Part shown: positions 1 through 6,840 of the stretch, piece by piece
Layout: each line of letters begins with the position of its first letter
Position numbering within the stretch: position 1 is the first letter of the stretch
Assembly (NCBI GenBank): GCA_002451175.1
Contig: DKBI01000049.1
Location: 11,560-32,840 of the forward strand
Origin: Betaproteobacteria bacterium UBA6904
GTDB taxonomy: Bacteria > Pseudomonadota > Gammaproteobacteria > Burkholderiales > SG8-39
DNA: 21,281 bases
Direction: 5' to 3'
Made by a program: the position numbers and the translations under genes
The notes under the pieces: model-generated
Databases searched by the model: none
Told to the model about the DNA's origin: nothing
Seen by the model: only the letters and a program-made list of their open reading frames with translations

Positions 1-1502
1 GACGCGTCGGCCACCCTGAGCGCCTCGATGCCGTGCACGCGCAGCGCGGGATCCACGACGGCCTGCTCGTCGCGCCCCATGCGGCAGGTGCCCACCGGGT
101 GATAGATCGTGTCGGCGCGCCCGCGCACGAGCGCAAGCAGCGCGTCATCGGAGACGCCTGCCTCGCCGAAGACGTTCGCGCCGCGAAAGGCAGTTAGCGC
201 GCGCTGCCCGAGAACGTCGAGCGTCCGCTTCACGCCGATTGCGAGATCGCGCGCGTCATCCGCGTGCGCGAGAAACGCCGGGTCGATGCGCGGCGGCGCG
301 AGCGGATCCGCCGATTCGAGGCGCACGCGGCCCCGGCTCTTCGGGCGGAGCACGCACACGTGGCAGCTGAAGCCGTACCGGGGCCGCAGGTCGCGGCCGT
401 GATCCGCGACCAGCCCGATCGTCAGGTGGAGTTGCAGATCCGGTCGGTCGAGGCCCGGGCGCGAATGCAGGAAACCGCCGGCCTCCGCGAGGTTCGAGGC
501 GAGAAGGCCGCGGCCGTCCCGCCGGAATGCGCCGACGCCGCGCACCAGGTTGAGCAGGCCCCTGGGGGAGATCGACACCAGGCCCGGCGCATCCGAGAGA
601 TATCCGATGACGTAATCCGGGTGATCCTGCAGATTGCCGCCGACGCCGGGAAGTTCGTGGCGCACGGCAATGCCATGCGGCGCCAGGTCGTCTGCCGCGC
701 CGATGCCCGAGAGCTGCAGCAGTTGCGGCGAGCCGAAGGCGCCCGCGCAGAGAATCGTTTCGCGCCGGGCGCGAAGCGTGCCGCGCGTCGTCTCCACGCC
801 GGCGCACCGTTTTCCATCCAATGCAAGCCGCAGCGCCCTGGCGTTCGTGCGCAGCGTGAGATTGGCGCGCGCCATGGCCGGATCGAGGTACGCGCGCGCC
901 GCGCTCCAGCGCCGCCCATCCTTCTGCGTGACCTGATACAGGCCGACGCCGTCCTGCGTGGCGCCGTTGAAGTCCGGGTTGCGCGCGAGTCCGGCCTGGA
1001 CGCCGGCCTCGACGAACGCCAGCGACAGCGCGTGGGGCGTGCGCAGGTCGGCGACATTGAGCGGTCCGCCGGTGCCGTGGAAGGCATCGGCGCCCCGCTC
1101 GTTGTGCTCGCCGCGGCGAAAGACCGGCAGGACGTCGCGCCACGCCCAGCCTGGCGCGCCGGCATCGGCCCAGTCGTCGTAGTCGCGCGGATGGCCGCGC
1201 GTGTAGATCATGGCGTTGATCACGCTGGATCCGCCCAGCCCCTTGCCGCGGGGCTGATAGCCGCGCCGGTTCGCCAGACCCGGCTGGGGGACGGTCTTCA
1301 GCGCCCAGTTGTGAATCGGCCGCGGCACGGTGACCGCCAGCATCAACGGCGTGTCGATGAGGAACGAGCGGCCCTCGCCGCCGGCCTCCAGCAGGCAGAC
1401 GCTGGCCGACGGGTCCTCCGAAAGGCGGGCCGCGAGGGCGCAGCCGGCGGAGCCGCCGCCGACGACGACGTAATCGAATTCTCCCGCGACGGCTTGGTTC
1501 AC
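1..1502 (-). CDS. GMC-family FAD-dependent alcohol/choline dehydrogenase-like oxidoreductase (C-terminus outside the window)
   Basis: This is a flavoprotein of the glucose-methanol-choline family, which oxidises an alcohol to an aldehyde using FAD. About 500 codons are visible, and the remaining C-terminal residues (roughly 30 by family length) lie beyond the left edge. The N-terminus has the dinucleotide-binding motif VVVGGGSAG at residues 12-20, followed by an acidic LLEAGGE strand. The first GMC signature reads RGKGLGGSSVINAMIYTRG, and the second reads GAFGSPQLLQLSGIG. Near the left edge is YHPVGTCRMG, whose His is the family's catalytic base region. I chose GTG at 1502 because an in-frame TGA lies seven codons upstream and the nearby ATG (minus strand, 1511-1509) reaches a stop after three codons. 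The gene is transcribed away from the acyl-CoA dehydrogenase operon, with 114 bp between them. The substrate cannot be told; BetA/AlkJ-like enzymes are the closest named relatives I recognise. Confidence 0.9.
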   Translation of the reverse strand, partial: MNQAVAGEFDYVVVGGGSAGCALAARLSEDPSASVCLLEAGGEGRSFLIDTPLMLAVTVPRPIHNWALKTVPQPGLANRRGYQPRGKGLGGSSVINAMIYTRGHPRDYDDWADAGAPGWAWRDVLPVFRRGEHNERGADAFHGTGGPLNVADLRTPHALSLAFVEAGVQAGLARNPDFNGATQDGVGLYQVTQKDGRRWSAARAYLDPAMARANLTLRTNARALRLALDGKRCAGVETTRGTLRARRETILCAGAFGSPQLLQLSGIGAADDLAPHGIAVRHELPGVGGNLQDHPDYVIGYLSDAPGLVSISPRGLLNLVRGVGAFRRDGRGLLASNLAEAGGFLHSRPGLDRPDLQLHLTIGLVADHGRDLRPRYGFSCHVCVLRPKSRGRVRLESADPLAPPRIDPAFLAHADDARDLAIGVKRTLDVLGQRALTAFRGANVFGEAGVSDDALLALVRGRADTIYHPVGTCRMGRDEQAVVDPALRVHGIEALRVADA

Positions 1503-1539
1503 GCGTCCATGATACGAGTTTCAAACGGGCGGCGGCGCA

Positions 1540-1553
1540 TTCGGTTCGCCGAA
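1540..1553. other. Small TTCG-tetraloop hairpin in the divergent intergenic region
   Basis: TTCGG-TTCG-CCGAA forms a perfect 5-bp stem closed by a TTCG loop. It sits in the 114-bp gap between the divergent GMC oxidoreductase and acyl-CoA dehydrogenase genes. On the plus strand it would fall upstream of, or in, the leader of the acyl-CoA dehydrogenase mRNA. It has no following T-run, so I do not call it a terminator. It could be chance in GC-rich DNA. Confidence 0.3.
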
Positions 1554-1605
1554 GCCCCTCCCGCAACGGCAGGGGAAGCGTTATTCTCACCGTTCCCCCA
1601 GGAAC

Positions 1606-1610
1606 GAGGA
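1606..1610 (+). promoter_or_regulatory. Ribosome binding site of the acyl-CoA dehydrogenase operon's first gene
   Basis: GAGGA lies six bases before the ATG at 1617. It fixes that start within a frame that stays open for more than 1.3 kb upstream, all of which is antisense to the GMC oxidoreductase. Confidence 0.7.
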
Positions 1611-1616
1611 ACTGCA

Positions 1617-2804
1617 ATGGACCTCAGCTACTCCCAGGAAGAGCTGGCCTTCCGCGACGAGGTGCGAGGCTGGCTGAACGCCAATCTGCCGCAGGATCTG
1701 CGCGACAAGGTCGCGAACTACGAGGAACTCACGCGCGAAGACCTGCTGCGCTGGCATCGCATTCTGGCCAAGCAGGGCTGGGTGGCTCCCGCGTGGCCGA
1801 AGGAGTGGGGCGGCACGGGCTGGAACGTCGTGCAGCGCTACCTCTTCGAGGAGGAACTCGGCTACGTCGGCTCGCCGCCGCTCATCCCGTTCGGCCTGTC
1901 CATGTGCGGCCCGGTGCTGCTGCGTTTCGGCACCGAGGCGCAGAAGAAGCGCTTTCTGCCGCGCATCTACAACGGCGACGATTTCTGGTGCCAGGGCTAT
2001 TCGGAGCCGGGCTCGGGATCGGACCTCGCCTCGCTGAAGACGAAGGCGGTGCGCGAAGGCAACGAGTACGTCGTCAACGGCCAGAAGATCTGGACGACGC
2101 TCGGCCACTACGCCGACTGGATCTTCTGCCTCGTGCGCACGGACTCGAACATGTCGAAGAAGCAGGAGGGCATCTCGTTCCTGCTGATCGACATGAAGAC
2201 GCCGGGGATCACGGTGCGGCCGCTCATGCTCATGGATGGCGGCAACGAGGTGAACGAGACCTTCTTCGAGAACGTGCGCGTGCCGGCGGAGAACCTCGTC
2301 TACGAGGAGAACAAGGGCTGGACGGTCGCCAAGTACCTGCTCGGGCACGAGCGCATGAACACCGGGCGCATCGGCGGCTCGAAGCGCGAGCTGGCGAAGC
2401 TCAAGGAGTTCGCCGCGCGGCAGCCGGGGGACGACGGCCGGCCGCTGCTCGCCGATCCGCGCTTTCGCGACAAGCTGACGCGCGTCGAAGTGGAGCTGAT
2501 GGCGCTCGAAATCACCAATCTGCGCTTCCTCGACCAGATGCGCCGCTCCGGCCAGCCGCCGGGCGCGGACGTCTCGATGCTGAAGATCAAGGGCACCGAG
2601 ATCCAGCAGGCGCTGACGGAACTCGCGATGCAGGCCGTCGGCCCGCTCGCGCAGCCCTTCGCGCCGGTCGCGGCGAACACGCCGTTCGACGAGTTCACCG
2701 CGGGTCTCGCCCCGCGCTACTGCAACTACCGCAAGACGACGATCTACGCCGGATCGAACGAGATCCAGCGCAACATCATTTCCAAGATGACCTTGGGACT
2801 GTGA
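1617..2804 (+). CDS. Acyl-CoA dehydrogenase, large (catalytic) subunit type
   Basis: This 395-residue FAD acyl-CoA dehydrogenase introduces an alpha,beta double bond into an acyl-CoA. The N-terminal helical domain covers about residues 1-120. YSEPGSGSDL at 128-137 is the FAD/substrate-binding beta-domain motif, and IWTTLGHYADW follows. The C-terminal helical domain ends with TIYAGSNEIQRNII. The Glu that is the catalytic base in medium-chain enzymes (YEGT) is Ala378 here. Glu245 in GHERM sits where isovaleryl-CoA dehydrogenase and the large subunits of heteromeric (PimC-, ChsE4-like) enzymes carry their base, so the enzyme is probably active. The next gene starts 7 bp downstream and encodes a smaller paralogue, the arrangement of alpha2beta2 acyl-CoA dehydrogenases acting on bulky or dicarboxylic acyl-CoAs. 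The start is supported by GAGGA. Substrate unknown; the family call is secure. Confidence 0.95.
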   Translation: MDLSYSQEELAFRDEVRGWLNANLPQDLRDKVANYEELTREDLLRWHRILAKQGWVAPAWPKEWGGTGWNVVQRYLFEEELGYVGSPPLIPFGLSMCGPVLLRFGTEAQKKRFLPRIYNGDDFWCQGYSEPGSGSDLASLKTKAVREGNEYVVNGQKIWTTLGHYADWIFCLVRTDSNMSKKQEGISFLLIDMKTPGITVRPLMLMDGGNEVNETFFENVRVPAENLVYEENKGWTVAKYLLGHERMNTGRIGGSKRELAKLKEFAARQPGDDGRPLLADPRFRDKLTRVEVELMALEITNLRFLDQMRRSGQPPGADVSMLKIKGTEIQQALTELAMQAVGPLAQPFAPVAANTPFDEFTAGLAPRYCNYRKTTIYAGSNEIQRNIISKMTLGL

Positions 2805-2811
2805 GCCGGCC

Positions 2812-3933
2812 ATGCATTTCGACTACAGCGAAGAACAGCAACTGCTCGCCGATTCGGTTCGGCGCTTTCTCGGCAAGGGCTACGATTTCGAGGCGCGCAA
2901 GAAGATCGTCGCCTCCGCGGAGGGCTGGAGCCCGGAGACCTGGGCAACGCTCGCCGAGATGGGGGTGACCGGGCTGCCGCTGCCGGCGGACGCCGGCGGG
3001 TTCGGCGGCGGCGCGGTCGACCTGATGGGCGTGATGGAGGCGTTCGGCGATGCGCTCGTCGTGGAGCCGTACCTGGCGACGATCCTCGCCGCGCGGCTGA
3101 TCGCGCGGGCGGGAAGCGATGCCCAGCGCGAGGCGCTTCTGCCGTCGGTGGTGGACGGCAAGCTGCGCCTTGCCTTCGCGCACACCGAGCGCGGGGCGCG
3201 CTACAACCTCGCGCAGGTGCAAACCGCGGCGAAACCCGCGGGCGGCGGCTGGGAGCTGCAGGGTGAAAAAGCCGTCGTGCTCGGCGCGCCGATCGCCGAG
3301 AAGCTCGTCGTCTCGGCGCGCACGGCGAAGGGCGTGAGCCTGTTCGTCGTCGACCGCGGGGCCGTCGCGATCAACGCCTATCGCACGCTGGATCAGATGC
3401 GCGCGGGGGACGTGACGCTGAAATCCGTGAAGGTGGGCGGCGACGCGCTGCTCGGCCCCGACGGCGGCGCCCTGCCGCTGATCGAGGAGTCGATGGACTT
3501 CGGCGCCGCGCTGGTCTGCGCCGAAGCGGTGGGCGCGATGAAGTTCGCCTGCGACACGACCCTCGAGTATCTGAAGACCCGCAAGCAGTTCGGCGTGCCG
3601 ATCGGCACGTTCCAGGCGCTGCAGCACCGCGTCGTCGACATGTACATTGCGCAGGAGCAGGCGCGCTCGATGGCCTGCCTCGCCACCTCGCGCGCCGACA
3701 GCGCGGCGAGCGACCGGGAGCGCCGGATGGCGATATCCGCGGCGAAGATCAAGATCGCCGACAGCTGCCGATTGATCAGCCAGGAGTCCGTGCAGCTGCA
3801 CGGCGGCATGGGAATGACCGAGGAGCTGAAGGTGTCGCACACGTTCCGCCGGTTGACGATGATCGCGCAGCAGTTCGGCGACGCCGACCATCACCTCGCG
3901 CGCTTTGCCGCGCTGGATGGCGAGGGGCCCTGA
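2812..3933 (+). CDS. Acyl-CoA dehydrogenase, small subunit type
   Basis: This 373-residue acyl-CoA dehydrogenase fold protein is the likely partner of the preceding large subunit. It opens with MHFDYSEEQQLLADSVRRFL, the usual N-terminal helix. Its middle domain is diverged: in place of a YSEP-type motif it has AFAHTERGARYNL. The C-terminal domain contains LKTRKQFGVPIGTFQALQH and VQLHGGMGMTEEL, both conserved flavin- and interface-contacting stretches of the family. The protein ends soon after, with no YEG-type catalytic segment. In known alpha2beta2 enzymes (PimD, ChsE5) the small subunit lacks the catalytic base but helps to build the FAD site, and this sequence fits that role. That it pairs with the upstream protein is inferred from adjacency and size. 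Translation may be coupled, because only 7 bp separate the two genes and the ribosome site is weak. Confidence 0.93.
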   Translation: MHFDYSEEQQLLADSVRRFLGKGYDFEARKKIVASAEGWSPETWATLAEMGVTGLPLPADAGGFGGGAVDLMGVMEAFGDALVVEPYLATILAARLIARAGSDAQREALLPSVVDGKLRLAFAHTERGARYNLAQVQTAAKPAGGGWELQGEKAVVLGAPIAEKLVVSARTAKGVSLFVVDRGAVAINAYRTLDQMRAGDVTLKSVKVGGDALLGPDGGALPLIEESMDFGAALVCAEAVGAMKFACDTTLEYLKTRKQFGVPIGTFQALQHRVVDMYIAQEQARSMACLATSRADSAASDRERRMAISAAKIKIADSCRLISQESVQLHGGMGMTEELKVSHTFRRLTMIAQQFGDADHHLARFAALDGEGP

Positions 3934-3934
3934 G

Positions 3935-4933
3935 ATGCCGCAGAACAGGGCGTGGACGCTGGCGAGTTTTCCGACCGGCTGGGTGAAGGAGGACAATTTC
4001 AAGCTGGTCGAATCGCCCGCGCCGCAGCCGAAGGACGGCGAGGTGCTGGTGAAGAATCTCTGGCTGTCGCTCGATCCGTACATGCGCGGCCGCCTCAGCC
4101 AGCAAAAGAGCTACGTCAAGGGCGTCGAAATCGGCGAGGTCATGACCGGCGAGACGGCGGGGGAGGTGGTCGCGTCGAAGCATCCGAAGTTTCGTCCCGG
4201 CGATACGGTCACGGCGCCGTCCGGGTGGCAGCTGTACGGCTGCCACGAGGGCGGACTGCTGACCCAGGTGGACGCTTCGCGCGTGCCGCTGTCGTATTTC
4301 CTGGGCTGCATCGGCATGCCGGGGCGCACGGCGTACTTCGGCCTGAAGGACATCGGCCAGCCGAAACCCGGCGAGACCGTCGTCGTGTCGGCGGCCTCGG
4401 GCGCGGTGGGCAGCGTCGTGGGCCAGCTTGCGAAGAGCGCGGGGTGCCGCGCGGTGGGCATCGCCGGCGGCGCGCAGAAATGCGCGCATGTCGTCAACGA
4501 GCTGGGGTTCGACGCCTGCGTCGACTACAAGGCCGGCAACCTCTACCGCGACCTGAAGGAAGCCTGCCCGGACGGCGTGGACGTGTATTTCGAGAACGTC
4601 GGCGGCGAGACGCTCGACACGCTGCTGCGCCTGATGCGGTTTCGCGGCCGCATCGTGGTGTGCGGACTGATCTCGGATTACAACGCGACGGAACCCTACG
4701 GCGTGAAGATGTTCCGCTCGATCCTCGTCAACCGGCTCAAGGTGCAGGGCATGATCGTGTTCGACTGGCTCGAGCGGTACCCGGAAGCGAACGCGGCGTT
4801 GCTCGACCTCGTGATCGCCGGCAAGCTCAAGTACCGCGAGTCCGTGCTGGAGGGCATCGAAAGCGCGCCGCGCGGCCTGATCGGGCTGCTGAAGGGGGAG
4901 AATTTTGGAAAACAGCTCGTCAAGCTCGCCTGA
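3935..4933 (+). CDS. NADPH-dependent ene-reductase of the MDR superfamily (CurA/YncB, prostaglandin/leukotriene B4 reductase type)
   Basis: This 332-residue zinc-free medium-chain reductase reduces alpha,beta-unsaturated carbonyl double bonds with NADPH. The N-terminal catalytic domain has LWLSLDPYMRGR at about 45-56, the hallmark of the CurA/LTB4DH group. The nucleotide-binding segment is AASGAVG at 153-159, followed by GIAGGAQKC, typical of NADPH users. VDVYFENVGGETLD and YNATEPYG are also conserved in this family, and GLLKGENFGKQLVKL is the usual C-terminus. I start at ATG 3935, two bases after the previous stop, because E. coli CurA-like proteins begin with a similar NRxWxLAS segment; an in-frame ATG at 3905 would overlap the acyl-CoA dehydrogenase gene. 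The 3' end overlaps the RDD gene by 29 bp. In this operon it may reduce an enoyl intermediate or an unsaturated side chain (inference). Confidence 0.93.
   Translation: MPQNRAWTLASFPTGWVKEDNFKLVESPAPQPKDGEVLVKNLWLSLDPYMRGRLSQQKSYVKGVEIGEVMTGETAGEVVASKHPKFRPGDTVTAPSGWQLYGCHEGGLLTQVDASRVPLSYFLGCIGMPGRTAYFGLKDIGQPKPGETVVVSAASGAVGSVVGQLAKSAGCRAVGIAGGAQKCAHVVNELGFDACVDYKAGNLYRDLKEACPDGVDVYFENVGGETLDTLLRLMRFRGRIVVCGLISDYNATEPYGVKMFRSILVNRLKVQGMIVFDWLERYPEANAALLDLVIAGKLKYRESVLEGIESAPRGLIGLLKGENFGKQLVKLA
4893..4900 (+). promoter_or_regulatory. Ribosome binding site that decides a TTG start
   Basis: AGGGGGAG ends four bases before the TTG at 4905. It lies inside the 3' end of the preceding reductase gene. 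It supports TTG as the real start of the RDD protein, since no ATG or GTG precedes the first membrane segment. Confidence 0.65.
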
Positions 4934-5378
4934 AGCCGCGCCCGCGCGCCGCCTGGAATACGTCGGCTTCTGGAAGCGGCTCGTCGCCTCGCTGATCGAC
5001 ACGCTGATCATCCTCGTCGTGACCGTGCCGCTGCTCATGGTGGCCGGCGCCGGGGCGCTGCTCACCGGCGGGGGCTTCGTCGAGGGGCACACGCGGCTGG
5101 TCTCGGTGCTGCTGCAGTACGTCTTTCCCGCCGTGGCGACGATCGCGTTCTGGCGGGTTCGCGGCGCGACGCCCGGCAAGATGGCGGTATCGGCGCGGAT
5201 CCTGGACGCGCGCACGGGCGGCGCACCCAGCAACGGTCAGCTCGTCGGGCGCTATTTCGGCTACATCGTGTCCGCGCTGCCGCTGTTCCTCGGCTTCATC
5301 TGGATCGGCATCGATCGCCGCAAGCAGGGCTTTCACGACAAGCTCGCCGGCACGGTCGTGGTCTACGACGATGATTGA
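4905..5378 (+). CDS. RDD-family small integral membrane protein
   Basis: This 157-residue protein has a short Ser-rich cytoplasmic tail, then FWKRLVASLIDTLIILVV, the defining RDD start (Arg25, Asp32). There are three predicted hydrophobic segments: about 26-52, 63-80 and 118-137. Between the second and third comes GATPGKMAVSARILDARTG, the conserved loop of the family. The protein ends DKLAGTVVVYDDD, also typical. The biochemical role of RDD proteins is mostly unknown; some are linked to ion or proton antiport, which cannot be read from this sequence. The start is TTG with a strong purine-rich site upstream, nested in the previous gene. The last 8 bp overlap the GST gene, so translation is probably coupled. 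Its place among soluble catabolic enzymes is unexplained. Confidence 0.88.
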   Translation: MENSSSSSPEAAPARRLEYVGFWKRLVASLIDTLIILVVTVPLLMVAGAGALLTGGGFVEGHTRLVSVLLQYVFPAVATIAFWRVRGATPGKMAVSARILDARTGGAPSNGQLVGRYFGYIVSALPLFLGFIWIGIDRRKQGFHDKLAGTVVVYDDD

Positions 5379-6066
5379 TCTGTACACGTGGCCGACGCCG
5401 AACGGCCACAAGATCCACATCCTGCTGGAGGAAACCGGCCTGCCGTACCGCGTGCACCCGGTGGATATCGGCGCAGGCGACCAGTTCAAGCCGGCGTTCC
5501 TGCGGATCTCGCCGAACAACAAGATGCCGGCGATGATCGACGCCGAGGGGCCCGGCGGCCGGCCGTTCGCGCTCGCCGAGTCCGGGGCGATGCTGTTCTA
5601 TCTCGCCTCGAAGGCCGGCCGCTTCCTGCCCGAGGACCTGGGCGCGCGCTGGCACGTGATGCAGTGGGTCATGTTCCAGATGGGGCACGTCGGGCCGATG
5701 CTCGGCCAGGCGCACCACTTTCTGCAGTATGCGCCGCAGAAGATTGCGTACGCGATGGACCGCTACCGCAACGAGGCGAATCGTCTCTACGGCGTGCTCG
5801 AGCGGCGCCTGGGCGAGTCCGCCTTCCTGGCGTGCGGCGAATACACGATCGCCGACATCGCGGTGATGCCGTGGCTGCGCTTTCCCGAGCGCCAGGGCGT
5901 GGACCTCGAGCATTATCCGGCGGTGCGGCGCTGGCGCGACGGCATTGCGGCGCGCCCGGCGGTGCAGCGCGCGCTGAAGGTTCTCGCGGATCGGCGGCGC
6001 GCCGCGGGATTCACCCCGGAGCAAATGGAAAACCTCTTCGGTGCGAGCCAATATGCGAAGCGTTGA
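5371..6066 (+). CDS. yfcG: YfcG-like (nu-class) glutathione transferase / disulfide-bond oxidoreductase
   Basis: This 231-residue cytosolic GST closely matches the E. coli YfcG pattern. The thioredoxin-like N-terminal domain begins MIDLYTWPTPNGHK. Thr9 and Asn11 replace the Tyr/Ser/Cys catalytic residue of other GSTs, and these positions contact glutathione in YfcG. FLRISPNNKMPAM and the ESGAMLFYLA glutathione gamma-Glu-binding motif follow. The C-terminal all-alpha domain contains GPMLGQAHHF and YTIADIAVMPW, the N-capping box region. Known nu-class enzymes have weak transferase but good disulfide reductase and some peroxidase activity with two glutathiones. The gene overlaps the RDD gene by 8 bp and the SDR start by 14 bp, so it belongs to the operon. 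It may protect against, or process, a reactive intermediate of the pathway (inference). Confidence 0.93.
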   Translation: MIDLYTWPTPNGHKIHILLEETGLPYRVHPVDIGAGDQFKPAFLRISPNNKMPAMIDAEGPGGRPFALAESGAMLFYLASKAGRFLPEDLGARWHVMQWVMFQMGHVGPMLGQAHHFLQYAPQKIAYAMDRYRNEANRLYGVLERRLGESAFLACGEYTIADIAVMPWLRFPERQGVDLEHYPAVRRWRDGIAARPAVQRALKVLADRRRAAGFTPEQMENLFGASQYAKR

Positions 6067-6826
6067 CTTGAAGGGCAGGGTGGCGTGGATTACGGGCGGC
6101 GGCAGCGGCATCGGCCTGGCCGGGGCGCTCGAGCTGGCCGCGGCGGGCGCGCACGTCGTGATCTCGGGCCGCACCGCACGCACGAACGCGCAGGCGCTGG
6201 CGGAGATCCAGCGCCGCGGCAGCGCCGAGGCGCTCCTGCTCGACGTGTCCGACAAGGCGGCCGTCGCCGCCGCGGCGGCGGACATCGAGCGCCGGCACGG
6301 CCGGATCGACATTCTCGTCAACAGCGCCGGCACCAATATCGGCGGCGGCAAGCGCAATCTCGCGACGATGACGCTCGAGGGCTGGGACGAGGTGGTGGCG
6401 GCCAATCTGTCGGGGTTGTTCTACTGCTGCCACGCCGTGATCCCGGGCATGCGCAAGCGGCGCGACGGCCTGATCATCAACGTGTCGTCGTGGGCCGGGC
6501 GCTACGCGAGCCAGCTCACCGGTCCCGCGTACAACGCCACCAAACGCGCCGTGATCGCGGTGACCGAATCGATCAACATCGAAGAATGCCGCCACGGCAT
6601 CCGCGCGACGTCCATCCTGCCCGGCGAGGTGGCGACGCCGATCCTCGAAAAGCGCCCCGTGCCGCCCTCGCCCGAGGAGCGCGCCCGCATGGCGCAGCCG
6701 GAGGATCTCGGGGCGACGATCCTGTTCGTCGCATCGCTGCCGGCGCGCACCTGCATCAACGAACTGATCATCAGCCCGACCTGGAATCGCTTCTACACCG
6801 GCGGCATCGAGACGCCGAAGCCCTGA
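6053..6826 (+). CDS. Short-chain dehydrogenase/reductase (classical SDR)
   Basis: This 257-residue NAD(P)-dependent oxidoreductase acts on a hydroxyl or keto group. The cofactor-binding motif TGGGSGIG lies near residues 14-21, and an acidic DVS follows the fourth strand. NSAG comes next, then the catalytic Ser in NVSS, Tyr160 and Lys164 (YNATK). A ligand specificity loop reads PGEVATPI. The C-terminus is unusual: instead of the common VDGG ending it reads NELIISPTWNRFYTGG. Arg in SGRTART after the second strand suggests NADP preference, but this is weak evidence. I chose ATG 6053 rather than GTG 6041; neither has a strong ribosome site and both overlap the GST gene. The closest functional group cannot be named. 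Its position between a GST and an MFS carrier suggests it acts on the operon's own substrate. Confidence 0.92.
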   Translation: MRSVDLKGRVAWITGGGSGIGLAGALELAAAGAHVVISGRTARTNAQALAEIQRRGSAEALLLDVSDKAAVAAAAADIERRHGRIDILVNSAGTNIGGGKRNLATMTLEGWDEVVAANLSGLFYCCHAVIPGMRKRRDGLIINVSSWAGRYASQLTGPAYNATKRAVIAVTESINIEECRHGIRATSILPGEVATPILEKRPVPPSPEERARMAQPEDLGATILFVASLPARTCINELIISPTWNRFYTGGIETPKP

Positions 6827-6840
6827 GCTCGCTCCTTCGC

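Noticed and set aside
264..1616. N-terminal extension of the acyl-CoA dehydrogenase frame to an ATG at 264
   Set aside because: It runs antisense through the GMC oxidoreductase, whose FAD, GMC and HPVGTCRMG motifs are clear. The dehydrogenase's ribosome site and family N-terminus are at 1617.
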